Below are positions 29,501 through 39,946 of a DNA stretch of 64,000 nt, in pieces. A model generated the notes under the pieces. That model worked only from the letters and a program-made list of their open reading frames with translations, searched no databases and was not told the DNA's origin. Position 1 is the stretch's first letter, and every line of letters starts with the position of its first letter. This DNA comes from Mycobacterium marinum (GTDB lineage Bacteria; Actinomycetota; Actinomycetes; Mycobacteriales; Mycobacteriaceae), in NCBI RefSeq assembly GCF_003391395.1, contig NZ_CP024190.1, forward strand, positions 6,262,001 through 6,326,000, read 5' to 3'. Both the position numbers and the translations under genes were made by a program.

Positions 29501-29790
29501 TCAACGGCGTCACCGAGATCCCGAAGTTCCGCATCACGCCGGACTACAACGCCAAGAAGCTGGACACCGACACCTGGGAGGACGGCGTCAATGGCGGTCT
29601 GCTCGGTATCACCGACCTGCTGCTGCGGGCCCATGTCATGGCGACTTATCTGTCCCGCGACTGGGCACGCGACTGGGGGTCACTGCGTCAGTTCGAGACC
29701 CTGGTCGATGCGCCGCCCGCACAGCTCGACTTGGGCACCGCGACGCACAGCGGGCTGTGGTCGCCGGGCAAGATCCGCATCGGTCCGTAG
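26564..29790 (+). CDS. embB: arabinosyltransferase EmbB; frame interrupted once as sequenced
   Basis: About 1,075 residues after correction. Target of ethambutol; polymerises arabinogalactan arabinan with EmbA. One frameshift near 27092, where YPDPNLRPQIVG requires GATCCC but GATCC is read. Downstream the protein is continuous. The catalytic Asp pair lies in NSSDDGYILGMARVAD; the Met of YILGMAR corresponds to residue 306, and Gly in LRPEG and Gln in GPSQAWYTEN correspond to 406 and 497, all wild type, so the common ethambutol-resistance codons are unmutated. A basic loop I recall as longer in M. tuberculosis is shortened here to DGRRLRSLFPANW. The ATG overlaps the embA stop (ATGA). Confidence 0.93.
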
Positions 29791-29856
29791 CTGCCGCGAA
29801 GGACCGGTTCGTGGAAGTGAGTCGCACACCGCGCTTCGCGACCGGCGGCCTCGGCC

Positions 29857-31002
29857 ATGACGCAACCTAAGCCGCACGGTATGCACCAGGCGTGCGACCA
29901 CAGTGGCGCATCGATAGTGGCCGCGGTCTCTTCACGGCGGTCCGCCCTGACCGCGGCGGGGTTAGCCGTCGTCGGCGCAGGCGTTTTGGCCACGTCAGCC
30001 TGCGGTCCGGGCGAGTCGCCGGCGCCGCCCAACCCGGCCGCGTTGCCCGAAAATGCGCTGATCACTCTCGGGGTCGCCGCCGGCCCGCCGCCAACGCCCA
30101 ACAAGATCGGAATCTCGTCGGTGCTGAAAATCGGCGGCGATCTCTATCTGATCGATTGCGGCTTGGGCTCGCTGAACGCGTTCACCAACGCGGGCCTGCA
30201 GTTCAATGACCTCAAGGCGATCTTCATCACCCACTTACACACCGACCACATCGTCGACTACTACAGCTTCTTCCTCTCCGGCGGCTTCCAAGCCCCGCCC
30301 GGGCGGGCGCCGATCCCGGTCTATGGTCCCGGTCCAGCCGGCGGATTGCCGCCAAGCGAAATCGGCAACCCGAATCCCGCCACCGTCAATCCCGCCAACC
30401 CGACGCCAGGGCTGGCCGCGACCACTGAAGCGCTGCACCAGGCCTTCGCCTACAGCAGCAACATCTTCATCCGCGACTACGGCATCGATAACGTTCAGGA
30501 TCTGGCCAAGGTCATCGAGATCCCGGTGCCGGCGGGGTCGGACTATCGCAACACAGCGCCGAAGGTCAGCCCGTTCCCCGTGGTATCGGACGACAACGTA
30601 TCGGTCACCACGACGCTGGTGCCCCACTACGACGTCTATCCCGCATTCGCCTTCCGCTTCGACGTGAAGAACCCGGCTGTGTCCATTACCTTCTCCGGTG
30701 ACACCACCAAATCCGACAACCTCGTTGCGCTGGCGAACGGCACCGACATCCTGGTCCACGAAGCGATGTTCAGCCTCGATACCGCCTACTACGGCAACGT
30801 CTTCCCGCCGGACTATCTGCCCAAGTCACACACCTCCGCCGAGCAGGTCGGCGAGGTAGCCGCAGTGGTCAAACCGAAGCATCTGATCCTGAGCCACTAC
30901 GCACCCGACGACCTGCCCGATTCCCAATGGCTCGACAAGATCAACCAGAACTACTCGGGCAGAACCACTGTCGCCAAGGACGGGCAAATCTTCGCCCTGT
31001 GA
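29857..31002 (+). CDS. metallo-beta-lactamase-fold lipoprotein or Tat-exported hydrolase (Rv3796-like)
   Basis: 381 residues. An N-terminal twin-arginine stretch (SRRSALTAAGLAVVGAGV) and a possible lipidation cysteine in ATSACGPG suggest export. The rest is a metallo-beta-lactamase fold: metal-binding THLHTDHIVDY, a bridging Asp in FSGDTTKSDN, and a late His in ILSHYAP. M. tuberculosis has a similar gene (Rv3796, sometimes annotated as an arylsulfatase) directly after embB. Sequence alone does not separate arylsulfatase, lactonase or phosphodiesterase activities. The -3 position of the lipobox is Thr, not the usual Leu, so lipidation is uncertain. Confidence 0.82.
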   Translation: MTQPKPHGMHQACDHSGASIVAAVSSRRSALTAAGLAVVGAGVLATSACGPGESPAPPNPAALPENALITLGVAAGPPPTPNKIGISSVLKIGGDLYLIDCGLGSLNAFTNAGLQFNDLKAIFITHLHTDHIVDYYSFFLSGGFQAPPGRAPIPVYGPGPAGGLPPSEIGNPNPATVNPANPTPGLAATTEALHQAFAYSSNIFIRDYGIDNVQDLAKVIEIPVPAGSDYRNTAPKVSPFPVVSDDNVSVTTTLVPHYDVYPAFAFRFDVKNPAVSITFSGDTTKSDNLVALANGTDILVHEAMFSLDTAYYGNVFPPDYLPKSHTSAEQVGEVAAVVKPKHLILSHYAPDDLPDSQWLDKINQNYSGRTTVAKDGQIFAL

Positions 31003-31161
31003 TCCGCTAACCCATGGCGGCGTTGCGTGAGCTGCGGGCGGTCGAGCCATTTTCGATTCGTGGTCACCCGGTAGGTGCCGTCGGTGAGGTTTCAGCGTCG
31101 GCGATGCGGTCAATATCCCGGTTCGGGCGGGCAAATCAAACGCACATAGACGGTGGGGCTG

Positions 31162-31680
31162 ATGCGCAGGCTGGTACGGATATTGATGGTGTCCACAGCA
31201 ATCACACTGGCAATCTCTGCGGGGGCAACGTTTCCGGCCGGCAGCGCAGGTGCCGTTCCGGATCCTCGAGGCGCCACTCGGGTTGGGTTACGCGCGGCTG
31301 GGCGACAATGCGATTTCAGCATCACCGCCTTCGCGCCCCAGGTGCCACCGGGCCCCACAGGCACCGGCTCGGCCCTCATCCGCACGGCCGGTTCCACGGT
31401 GATCGCCGAGGTGCATCTGGTGAACACCGCGCTACCAGGCATGCACTATGACGTCGGCCTGATTCAGGCGCCCCGCCCGTCCTCGACCCCGTGCGGCCCC
31501 GGCGCGCCGGACACCGCCTTCACCGATCTGGACCTCGACGGGTCCGGCGCGGGGACGGTGACCGTTCAAGACGCCATCCGTCCGGGTACCACGGGGGTCT
31601 GGGTGCTGGTGCAACGTCCGAGCAGCTTTTCCCAGGACCACGCCGAGGTCTACACCTCCGACTTTCTGGCTTCGATCTAG
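31162..31680 (+). CDS. small secreted protein of unknown function
   Basis: About 172 residues from the ATG at 31162; an earlier in-frame GTG at 31153 is possible. An N-terminal signal peptide (MRRLVRILMVSTAITLAISA, cleavage likely after AGA before VPDP) is followed by a beta-rich region with two cysteines (in GRQCDFSI and STPCGPG) that could form a disulfide. TDLDLDGSGAGTV resembles a small acidic loop. I do not recognise the family. Same strand as its neighbours, but separated by about 160 bp on each side. Confidence 0.72.
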   Translation: MRRLVRILMVSTAITLAISAGATFPAGSAGAVPDPRGATRVGLRAAGRQCDFSITAFAPQVPPGPTGTGSALIRTAGSTVIAEVHLVNTALPGMHYDVGLIQAPRPSSTPCGPGAPDTAFTDLDLDGSGAGTVTVQDAIRPGTTGVWVLVQRPSSFSQDHAEVYTSDFLASI

Positions 31681-31730
31681 CGGGCATCGGGCCCGCCCGG
31701 GGCCGCACCGACGGATCTGCCGGCAAAAAC

Positions 31731-31745
31731 GGGACTTCGTACCCT
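31731..31745 (+). promoter_or_regulatory. DosR-like box upstream of the membrane-protein gene
   Basis: GGGACTTCGTACCCT matches 14 of 15 positions of the DosR consensus form GGGACTTNNGNCCCT, the single miss being T for G at position 10. It lies 78 bases before the preferred start at 31823. DosR boxes usually sit in this range before hypoxia-induced genes in mycobacteria. Confidence 0.45.
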
Positions 31746-31822
31746 ATCGCCGCAGCGTGTTGTGGTGATCCGATGGAGGTGATGCGCCAATGGCGGCCAA
31801 TGTGGTCAAAGGAGGTACAGCC

Positions 31823-32290
31823 ATGAGCGTCTCACTGGATTCGCAGGCCAGGACCCGGATGTTTTGCCGGGTATTGGGTCCACTGCTCGTCATCGTCGAT
31901 GTCACGGCGGTGGCCCGCGCCTCTGACATGCAGAACCTGCTGTCGCAATTCGAGGCGAATTCCCTGTGGACATGGGTCACCGGCGCCTTTGTGCTGGTGC
32001 TGGGGCTGGTGATGGTGGCCGGTCACCAGTACTGGCACGGCGCAGCGGCAATCATCGTGTCGGTGCTGGGCTGGATCGTTACGCTGCGCGGGGTGCTGCT
32101 ACTGGCCTTCCCCAAGGCGTTTGTTTCGGCGGCCAACAGCATGATCGGTGCGCAAGCCGTGTGGGTGAGTCTTTGCATCGTCTTCGCGCTGCTCGGGCTC
32201 TATCTGACCTATGTCGGCTGGGCGCCGGCGGCCAGCGGGCCCAGCCAGCACGAAGCGGCGGCGTCGCGAGACCTGCCGCGCGCTGCCTGA
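31823..32290 (+). CDS. four-helix integral membrane protein of unknown function
   Basis: 155 residues from the ATG at 31823, chosen because the near-perfect Shine-Dalgarno AAAGGAGGT sits 7 bases upstream; an ATG at 31790 lacks one. Hydrophobic segments at about 18-34, 51-70, 75-97 and 110-135 predict four membrane helices with a short cytosolic tail rich in Ala and His/Glu. No catalytic motif is visible. The DosR-like box just upstream suggests induction by hypoxia or nitric oxide. Followed closely by fadE35 on the same strand. Confidence 0.78.
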   Translation: MSVSLDSQARTRMFCRVLGPLLVIVDVTAVARASDMQNLLSQFEANSLWTWVTGAFVLVLGLVMVAGHQYWHGAAAIIVSVLGWIVTLRGVLLLAFPKAFVSAANSMIGAQAVWVSLCIVFALLGLYLTYVGWAPAASGPSQHEAAASRDLPRAA

Positions 32291-32342
32291 GCACCCGGCG
32301 CAACGCCTTCACCCGGCAGCACAGGTGTAATACCGTCGCGTC

Positions 32343-34139
32343 ATGAGCCAGCGTGACGGCGAGTACGAGATGGAGGGCGTCGACCGGTTGCCCTTCTCGA
32401 CGCCCGAGAAGGCCCAGCGCTATCAAACGGAGAGCTATCGCGGGGCCGTGGGCCTCAACTGGTACTTAACCGACCCCACGTTGCGGTCGACCGTGGCGTA
32501 TTACCTGCAACCCGACGAGCTGGCGGTCGTCGAACCGCACCTGATCCGCGCCGGCGAGCTGATGGGTGGTGCGGTGGCGCGGTGGGCCGAGGAAACCGAC
32601 CGCGACCCCCCGCGCCTGCAGCGCTACGACCGCTGGGGCCACGACGTCAGCCGGATCGTCATGCCGGCATCCTTCACCCAGTCCAAGCGCGCCGTCCTCG
32701 ATGCCCAGGCGGCATTGCGCGATGAGGCGCGAGGTGCCGGGATACGGCCGACCGTGGCACTGTTTGCGGCCAGCTATCTGCTCAACCAGGCCGACATCGG
32801 CATGGGCTGCGCGCTGGGTACCGGCGCCGGGATGGTGCAGTCGCTGGTGGCCGCCTTCGCGCCGGCCGACGTGCGCGATCACGTCCTGGCCAAGTTCGAC
32901 TCCGGCGAGTGGGCCGGCGAGACCGCCCAGTTGTTGACCGAACGCACCGGCGGCTCGGATCTGGGCGCGCTGGAGACGACGGCCACCCGAGACGGGGACT
33001 CCTGGCGGCTCAACGGCTTCAAGTGGTTCGCGTCCAACTGCGCCGGGCAGGCCTTCGTCGTGCTGGCCAAACCCGAGGGCGCTCCCGATACCACCCGCGG
33101 GGTCGCGAATTTCCTGGTACTGCGCACCCGCCGGGACGGATCGCGCAATGGCGTACGGGTCCGACGCCTCAAGGACAAGCTCGGCACCCGATCGGTCGCC
33201 TCCGGCGAGGTGGAATTCGTCGACGCCGAGGCCTTCCTGTTGTCCGCGGAGCCATCCGGCCCGCAAGCTCTCGCCGGCCCGTCCGGCGGGCGCGGCCTGG
33301 CCCGGATGATGGAGCTGACCAACGCGGCCCGGCTGGGCATCGCGTCGTTCGCGCTGGGTAACGCGCGCCGAGCCCTGGTCGAATCGCTGTGCTACGCCCG
33401 CCAGCGCCGGGCCTTCGGCGGTGCGCTCATCGATAAGCCGCTGATGCGCCGCAAGCTCGCCGAGCTGATCGTCGACGTCGAAGCCGCCCAGACGTTGGTG
33501 TTCGACGGCCTCGGAGTGGCCAACCACCGCCAGCCCAGGACCATCCGCCAGCGCATCGCCGTTCCGGTTACCAAGCTCAAGGTCTGCCGGCTCGGGATCA
33601 GCGCCGCCTCGGATGCGATCGAGATCCACGGCGGCAACGGCTACGTCGAGAACTGGCCGGTGGCCCGCCTGCTACGCGACGCGCAAGTCAACACGATCTG
33701 GGAGGGCCCGGACAACATCCTGTGCCTGGACGTACGGCGGGGTATCGAACAGACCAGCGCCCACGAGACGCTGCTGGCCCGACTGCGTGACGCGGTATCG
33801 GTCGCCGACCGCGACGACACCACGCGATTGGTCGAGGCCCGCATCGACGATCTCGACGCGGCAATCACGGCGTGGACCAAGCTCGACAGGCGCCTTGGTG
33901 AGGCGCGGCTTTTTCCGCTGACCCAGTTCATGGGCGACGTCTACGCGGGGGCGCTGCTCATCGAGCGGGCTTCCTGGGAGCGCGAGGTCAGCGGCACCGA
34001 CCGCGCGGCGCTGGTCGCCCGGCTCTACGCGGAACGGTATCTGGCTGATCGTGGGCCGCTGCGCGGCATCGACGCCGACTCCGAAGAGGCCCTGGATCGG
34101 TTCGGTGACCTCGTCGCGGGGGCGCTGGCGACCGCCTGA
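32343..34139 (+). CDS. fadE35: acyl-CoA dehydrogenase FadE35
   Basis: 598 residues, longer than a classic 380-residue acyl-CoA dehydrogenase and of the AidB-like long form. N-terminal helical part to about 180, FAD/substrate middle domain (TERTGGSDLGALETTA, WRLNGFKWFASN), and C-terminal helices with YARQRRAFGG and EIHGGNGYVENWPVARLLRD then NTIWEGPDN. Agrees with M. tuberculosis Rv3797, which occupies the same place between the arabinan operon and accD4. Fatty-acyl substrate unknown. In M. tuberculosis an IS1557 transposase follows; here a PE_PGRS gene does. Confidence 0.9.
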   Translation: MSQRDGEYEMEGVDRLPFSTPEKAQRYQTESYRGAVGLNWYLTDPTLRSTVAYYLQPDELAVVEPHLIRAGELMGGAVARWAEETDRDPPRLQRYDRWGHDVSRIVMPASFTQSKRAVLDAQAALRDEARGAGIRPTVALFAASYLLNQADIGMGCALGTGAGMVQSLVAAFAPADVRDHVLAKFDSGEWAGETAQLLTERTGGSDLGALETTATRDGDSWRLNGFKWFASNCAGQAFVVLAKPEGAPDTTRGVANFLVLRTRRDGSRNGVRVRRLKDKLGTRSVASGEVEFVDAEAFLLSAEPSGPQALAGPSGGRGLARMMELTNAARLGIASFALGNARRALVESLCYARQRRAFGGALIDKPLMRRKLAELIVDVEAAQTLVFDGLGVANHRQPRTIRQRIAVPVTKLKVCRLGISAASDAIEIHGGNGYVENWPVARLLRDAQVNTIWEGPDNILCLDVRRGIEQTSAHETLLARLRDAVSVADRDDTTRLVEARIDDLDAAITAWTKLDRRLGEARLFPLTQFMGDVYAGALLIERASWEREVSGTDRAALVARLYAERYLADRGPLRGIDADSEEALDRFGDLVAGALATA

Positions 34140-34271
34140 TCGGCCTGGCCATGCCCGCGGGGCGGCCGAACCGACCAACTCCCAAGTAGAGACGAAAGTC
34201 CCTATTGGTCCGCGGCGAATTAGCGCGACCGTAAACCCCAACGCATCACGCTTGGGGTAAGGGGACACGGG

Positions 34272-37200
34272 ATGTCGTATGTGATCGCGACGCCAGACAT
34301 GCTCGCGGCGGCGGCATCGGATTTGACCAATATCGGCTCGACTCTTGGCGCCGCCAATTCCGCGGCGCTGGCACGGACCACCGGGCTGCTGGCCGCTGCC
34401 GAAGACGAGGTATCCACGGCCATCGCGTCGCTGTTTTCCGCCAGCGCCCGGGAATACCAAATGGTCAGCACCCGGGCGGCCCACCTGCACGCCGAATTCG
34501 TGCATTCGTTGACCAGGGCCGGCGCCGCCTACGCGGCTGCCGAGGCTGTGAATGCCTCTCCCCTGCAGACACTCGAACAGAACGTCCTCGCGGCGATCAA
34601 TGCGCCCAGCCAAGCGCTGACCGCACGTCCGCTGTTCGGCGACGGTGCCGATGGGGCGCCCGGCACCGGGCAAAACGGTGGCGATGGCGGCTGGCTGATC
34701 GGCAACGTGGCAACGGCGGTTCTGGAGCACCCGGCGGCAATGGCGGTGCCGGCGGTTCGGCTGGATTGTGGGGACGCGGCGGCAATGGCGGAGCCGGGGG
34801 TACCGGTGTGGCTGGCGGGGCCGGGGGCAACGGCGGCTCCGGCGGGGCGAACGGGCTGCTCGGCGGCGGCTGGGGCCCGTTCGGCGGCGCTTCTGGCGGG
34901 GCCGGGGGTGCTGGGGGGGCCGGTGGAATCGGGGTAGCCGGCGGGCTCGGCGGCGACGGGGGTGCCGGTGGCGCCGGTGGCGCAAATAGCCAGCTGTTGT
35001 CGCTTTGGGGAAGTGCCGGTGCCGGTGGCGCCGGCGGCATCGGCGGGGCTGGCGGGGCCGGCACCGACGGGTCAGCTGGTGGTATCGGCGCTGACGGCGG
35101 GGCTGGCGGCCATGGGGGTGCCGGCGGGGCCGGCGGCGCCAACAACGCATGGTTGGGCGGCGCGGCCGGCAGCGGCGGAACCGGTGGCAGCGGCGGAACA
35201 GGTGGCCTCGGTGGGGCCGGCGGCAGCGGTATCGGCTACAGCACCGGCGGTGGGGCCGGTGGTGCTGGCGGGGCGGGCGGCGACGCTGGCACCGGTGGGG
35301 CCGCAGGTGCTACCGCATTCTTGGGGAGATCCGGTGTCGCGGGTTCGGCGGGCAACGGCGGTCACGGTGGCAACGGCGGCGGCGGTGCCGACGGAGACAT
35401 CGGTGTGGCCGGTATCGGCGCCGGCGCCGACGGCGGCAACGGCTTCGCCGGCGGCACCGGCGGCGACGGCGGAACCGGCGGCAACACCACCGGCGGCACC
35501 AATGGATCCGGCGGCAACGCAGGCCACGGCGGCAACGCCGGCAACGGCGCCGCCGGCAACACCGGAGTCGGCTTCGCCACCAAGGGCGGCAACGGCGGCA
35601 ACGGCGGAATCGGCGGCAACGCCGGCACCGCCGGACTGGCCGGCACCGGAGGCACCGGAGGCACCACCGGCGCGGTGGCCAACGCAGGCCACGGCGGCAA
35701 CGGCGGCAACGGCGCCGACGGAGACATCGGCGTCGCCGGTATCGGCGCCGGCGCCGACGGCGGCAACGGCTTCGCCGGCGGCACCGGCGGCGACGGCGGA
35801 ACCGGCGGCAACACCACCGGCGGCACCAATGGATCCGGCGGCAACCCAGGCCACGGCGGCAACGCCGGCAACGGCGCCGACGGCAACACCGGAGTCGGCT
35901 TCGCCACCACCGGCGGCAACGGCGGCAACGGCGGAATCGGCGGCAACGCCGGCACCGCCGGACTGGCCGGCACCGGAGGCACCGGAGGCACCACCGGCGC
36001 GGTGGGCAACGCAGGCAACGGCGGCAACGGCGGCAACGGCGCCGACGGAGACATCGGCGTCGCCGGTATCGGCGCCGGCGCCGACGGCGGCAACGGCTTC
36101 GCCGGCGGCACCGGCGGCGACGGCGGAACCGGCGGCAACACCACCGGCGGCACCAATGGATCCGGCGGCAACGCAGGCCACGGCGGCAACGCCGGCAACG
36201 GCGCCGACGGCAACACCGGAGTCGGCTTCGCCACCACCGGCGGCAACGGCGGCAACGGCGGAATCGGCGGCAACGCCGGCACCGCCGGACTGGCCGGCAC
36301 CGGAGGCACCGGAGGCACCACCGGCGCGGTGGGCAACGCAGGCCACGGCGGCAACGGCGGCAACGGCGCCGACGGAGACATCGGCGTCGCCGGTATCGGC
36401 GCCGGCGCCGACGGCGGCAACGGCTTCGCCGGCGGCACCGGCGGCGACGGCGGAACCGGCGGCAACACCACCGGCGGCACCAATGGATCCGGCGGCAACG
36501 CAGGCCACGGCGGCAACGCCGGCAACGGCGCCGACGGCAACACCGGGGACTACTACGTCTCCGGCGGAAGCGGTGGCCTGGGAGGTGACGGTGGCGACGC
36601 CGGCACCGCAGGACTGGCCGGCACCGGAGGCACCGGAGGCACCGTGGGCGCGTACAGCGCCGGCGGCGCCGCGGGTAACGGCGGCACCGGCGGGGCCGGC
36701 GCTCAGGGTGCCCCGGCCCAGTTCGGCTCTACCGGCTTTGCGGGCGGTGATGGCGGGGCCGGCGGGGATGGCGGCACCGGCGGCGGCGGCAATGGCGGAA
36801 CCAACGGCAGCGGTGGCCACGGCGGCACCGGCGGGGCCGGCGGCCAAGGAGGCGTGGGTTACACCGACGACGGCGGCAACAACGCCACCACCGGCGGCGA
36901 CGGCGGCAACGGCGGCCAAGGCGGCCAGGGCGGGGTGCCTGGTGCGACCGGCACCGGCGGCACCGTGGGGATGGCAGGCAACGGCGGAGCCGGAGGTGCC
37001 GGTGGCCAGGGCGGCGCCACCACCACCAGCGGCAATTTCGCCGGCTCTGGCGGCCAGGGCGGCCAAGGCGGCCAGGGCGGCGCCGGGTTGTCCGGCCTGA
37101 CCGGCGGCGACGGGTACGACGGCGGGCAAGGCGGTGCGGGCGGTACCGGTGGTGCCGGCGGCGACGCCGTCTCCGGCGCATACAACGGCCATGGCGGCGC

Positions 37201-39940
37201 GGGTGGCGACGGCGGGGCCGGCGGCCAAGGTGGTACCGGCTACGCCGACGACGGCAGCAACAATGCCGGCGCCGGCGGCAACGGCGGGATGGGCGGTCAA
37301 GGCGGTCAAGGGGGTGGCGCCGGCGCCGGCGCCGGCGCGGGTAGCGGCGCGGGCAGTGCGGGTACCGGCGGAGACGGCGGTACCGGCGGCGATGGCGGTG
37401 CCACCACCACCATCGGTCATACCGCCGGGGCCGGCGGAGACGGCGGCCAGGGTGGCGACGGCGGCGATGGTCTGGCCGATGCGGCCAGTAGCGGCGGCAA
37501 GGGCGGTGCGGGCGGTCTCGGCGGCAATGGCGGCGACGCCGTCTCCGGCGCATACAACGGTCAGGGCGGTATGGGCGGTCAAGGGGGTACCGGCGGCCAA
37601 GGTGGTGACGCCGGCCCCGAAGGCAACGGCGGCAACGGCGGCAACGGCGGTGACGGCGGCACCGCCGGCGCCGCGGGCACGGGCGGTCTCGGCGGCACCG
37701 CGGGCACCGCGGGTACCGGCGGCACCGGTGGCGGTGGCGGCCAGGGCGGCGACACCACCGCCGCCGGGCACACCGCCGGCTGGGGCGGGAATGGCGGCTA
37801 TGGCGGCCAAGGAGGCGGCGGCGCCGCCGGCCCGGCCGGTGGCAGCGGCTCCGACGGTGGGCAGGGCGGCCAAGGAGGCGCCGGCGGCACCGGCGGCGAC
37901 GCCGTGGCCGGAGCAACCAATGGCAGCGGCGGCACCGGTGGCTACGGAGGCCAAGGCGGCCAAGGAGGCGCCGGCGGCACCGATGACGGCGGCGACAATG
38001 CCGGCACCGGCGGTGCCGGCGGCACTGGAGGCACCGGGGGCGCGGCCGGTGCGACCGGCAGCGGCGGCACGGTGGGCTTGGCATTCCCCGGCACCGCGGG
38101 CCACGGTGGTGACGGGGGTGCCGGCGGCGAAGGCGGTGCCACCACCATCGTCGGGCACACCGCCGGTACCGGCGGGAGCGGCGGTCAAGGCGGTGACGGC
38201 GGCCCTGCTGCCGACACCGGCGTTCCCGGCGCCGCCGGGTCCACCGGCGGCTTCGGCGGCACCGGCGGCGCCGGCGGTGCTGGCGGCGATGCCGTCGCCG
38301 GCGCAACCAACGGCAGCGGCGGCGCCGGCGGTCAGGGCGGCGCGGGAGCCAAGGGCGGGCAGGGCTACGACGACAACGGCGCCAACAACGCAGGTGTCGG
38401 TGGCAACGGTGGCGAAGGCGGCACCGGCGGCAACGGCGGAGCGGCCGGCGCCGGGGGTGACGGCGGCACCGCGGGCGCCGCAGGCACCGGCGGTACCGGT
38501 GGTGACGGCGGCAAGGGCGGCGCGACCACCATCAGCGGTCATCATGCTGGCTACGGCGGCAACGCCGGCGGCGGCGGCCAAGGTGCCGATGGTGCCGCCG
38601 GCCCGGCCGGCGGCAATGGCTACGACGGTGGCCAGGGCGGCGCGGGAGGCACCGGCGGCCAGGGCGGGGATGCCGTCGCCGGCGCGACAAATGGCTACGG
38701 CGGCCAGGGCGGTATCGGCGGGACCGGTGGCCAGGGTGGTGGCGGCGCCGCCGACGATGGCAGCGACAATGCCGGCGCCGGTGGGAGCGGCGGCGCCGGC
38801 GGCCTGGGCGGTCAAGGCGGCGCGGCCAGCATCGGAGGCATCGTCGGCACCGGCGGCACCGGCTTCTCGGGCGACGGCGGCGACGGCGGCGCGGGTGGCC
38901 AAGGAGGCGCCACCGCCGTCAGTGGTCACACCGCCGGGGCGGGCGGCACCGGCGGCACCGGCGGCACCGGCGGCGATGGCATCAATGGCCCCGCCGACCG
39001 TCCCGGCGGTCGCGGCGGCCAAGGCGGTCACGGCGGCAACGGCGGTAGCGGCGGCAGTGCCGTCGCTACCGCGACCAACGGCAGCGGCGGAGCCGGGGGC
39101 GCGGGCGGCACGGGCGGCCAAGGTGGCAACGGCTACGACGACGACGGCAGCAACAATGCCGGCGCCGGCGGCGCCGGCGGCGACGGCGGCGTGGGAGGCA
39201 CTGCCGGCGCGGTGGGCTCGGGTGGCTCCGGCGGCACTGCCGGTACCGCGGGAACGGGCGGCGACGGCGGCGACGGCGGCAAAGGCGGCGCCACCACCAC
39301 CATCGGCAGTTCCGCGGGCTCCGGTGGCGATGGCGGGAACGGCGGCCTAGGCGGCGCCGGTGCTATCGGCCCCGCTGGCGCTGACGGCTCCACCGGCGGT
39401 CAAGGCGGCGCCGGCGGCGAGGGCGGCGATGGGGGCGACGCCGTCGCCGGCGCCACCAACGGCTCGGGCGGGGACGGCGGAGATGGTGGTAGCGGTGGCC
39501 AGGGCGGCGCTGGAGGGGTCGATGACGGCGGCGGAGCCGGCACCGGCGGCCAGGGCGGTGAGGGTGGTCAAGCCGGCGACGGCGGCGTGTCCGGTAGTGG
39601 CGGATTGTTCGGCGGTGGTGGCGACGGTGGCCACGGTGGCCAGGGCGGCCTCGGCGGCACCGGCGGTGACAGCGCACTGGGTACCGGCGGTGACGGTGGC
39701 CAAGGCGGCCAGGGGGGAACTGGCGGCACGGGCGGCTATGGCGCCTTCGAGGGCGGCTTCGGTGGCGACGGCGGCGATGGCGGAACCGGAGGGACCGGCG
39801 GCGTCGGACAGAGCGGCCTTCCCGGCACCGGTGGCACCATCGGCATCGCGGGCGTCCCGGGCAGCCTTCCTTCCGGCTCTACCGGTGGCGCCGGCGGCGA
39901 CGGCGGCGACGGCGGCGACGGCGGACCGGGTTCGCCCTAG
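34272..39940 (+). CDS. giant PE_PGRS family protein; one frameshift after the PE domain as sequenced
   Basis: The PE domain is clear (ATG at 34272, start MSYVIATPDMLAAAA, then SASAREYQMVSTRAAHLHAEF). After GDGGWLIGN the frame is lost near 34708: GGCAACGTGGCAACGG needs GGCAACGGTGGCAACGG. Homology and PGRS coding then run unbroken to the stop at 39940, giving about 1,890 residues. The PGRS has two tiers of tandem repeats: a 109-residue unit repeated about 3.5 times (35391-36548) and a 117-129-residue unit repeated seven times (36.9-39.6 kb), each with a DD-G-[SGD]NNA patch, an ATT-GHTAG patch and a GDAVAGATNG patch. The C terminus ends GGPGSP. Confidence 0.9.
35391..36548 (+). repeat. 327-bp tandem repeat, about 3.5 near-identical copies
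   Basis: The string ACGGAGACAT recurs at 35391, 35718, 36045 and 36372, exactly 327 bp apart, and the DNA between is almost identical, including synonymous positions. Each unit encodes 109 residues. Identity at the DNA level implies recent duplication or ongoing homogenisation; the copy number is likely to vary between strains. Confidence 0.9.
36900..39600 (+). repeat. diverged tandem repeat of about 385 bp, seven copies
   Basis: The ATT[TI]-GHTAG patch begins at 37015, 37400, 37751, 38138, 38522, 38909 and 39290, giving steps of 385, 351, 387, 384, 387 and 381 bp. Each copy also has a DDGSNNAG-type patch before it and a GDAV[SA]GA patch after it. Copies differ by many synonymous and replacement changes, so this tier is older than the 327-bp tier. 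Confidence 0.8.
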
Positions 39941-39946
39941 CCGGCC

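Noticed and set aside
35391..36548. Regularly spaced repeats that might be a CRISPR array
   Set aside because: Units are 327 bp, contiguous, in frame and coding; there are no short repeats with unique spacers and no cas genes.
35072..39121. A 1,349-codon open frame on the minus strand of the giant PE_PGRS gene, and similar long Pro/Ala/Arg-rich frames opposite every PE_PGRS gene
   Set aside because: GGC/GCC-rich triplets have no stop codons in several frames; the antisense products are low-complexity mirror images with no start context or known family.
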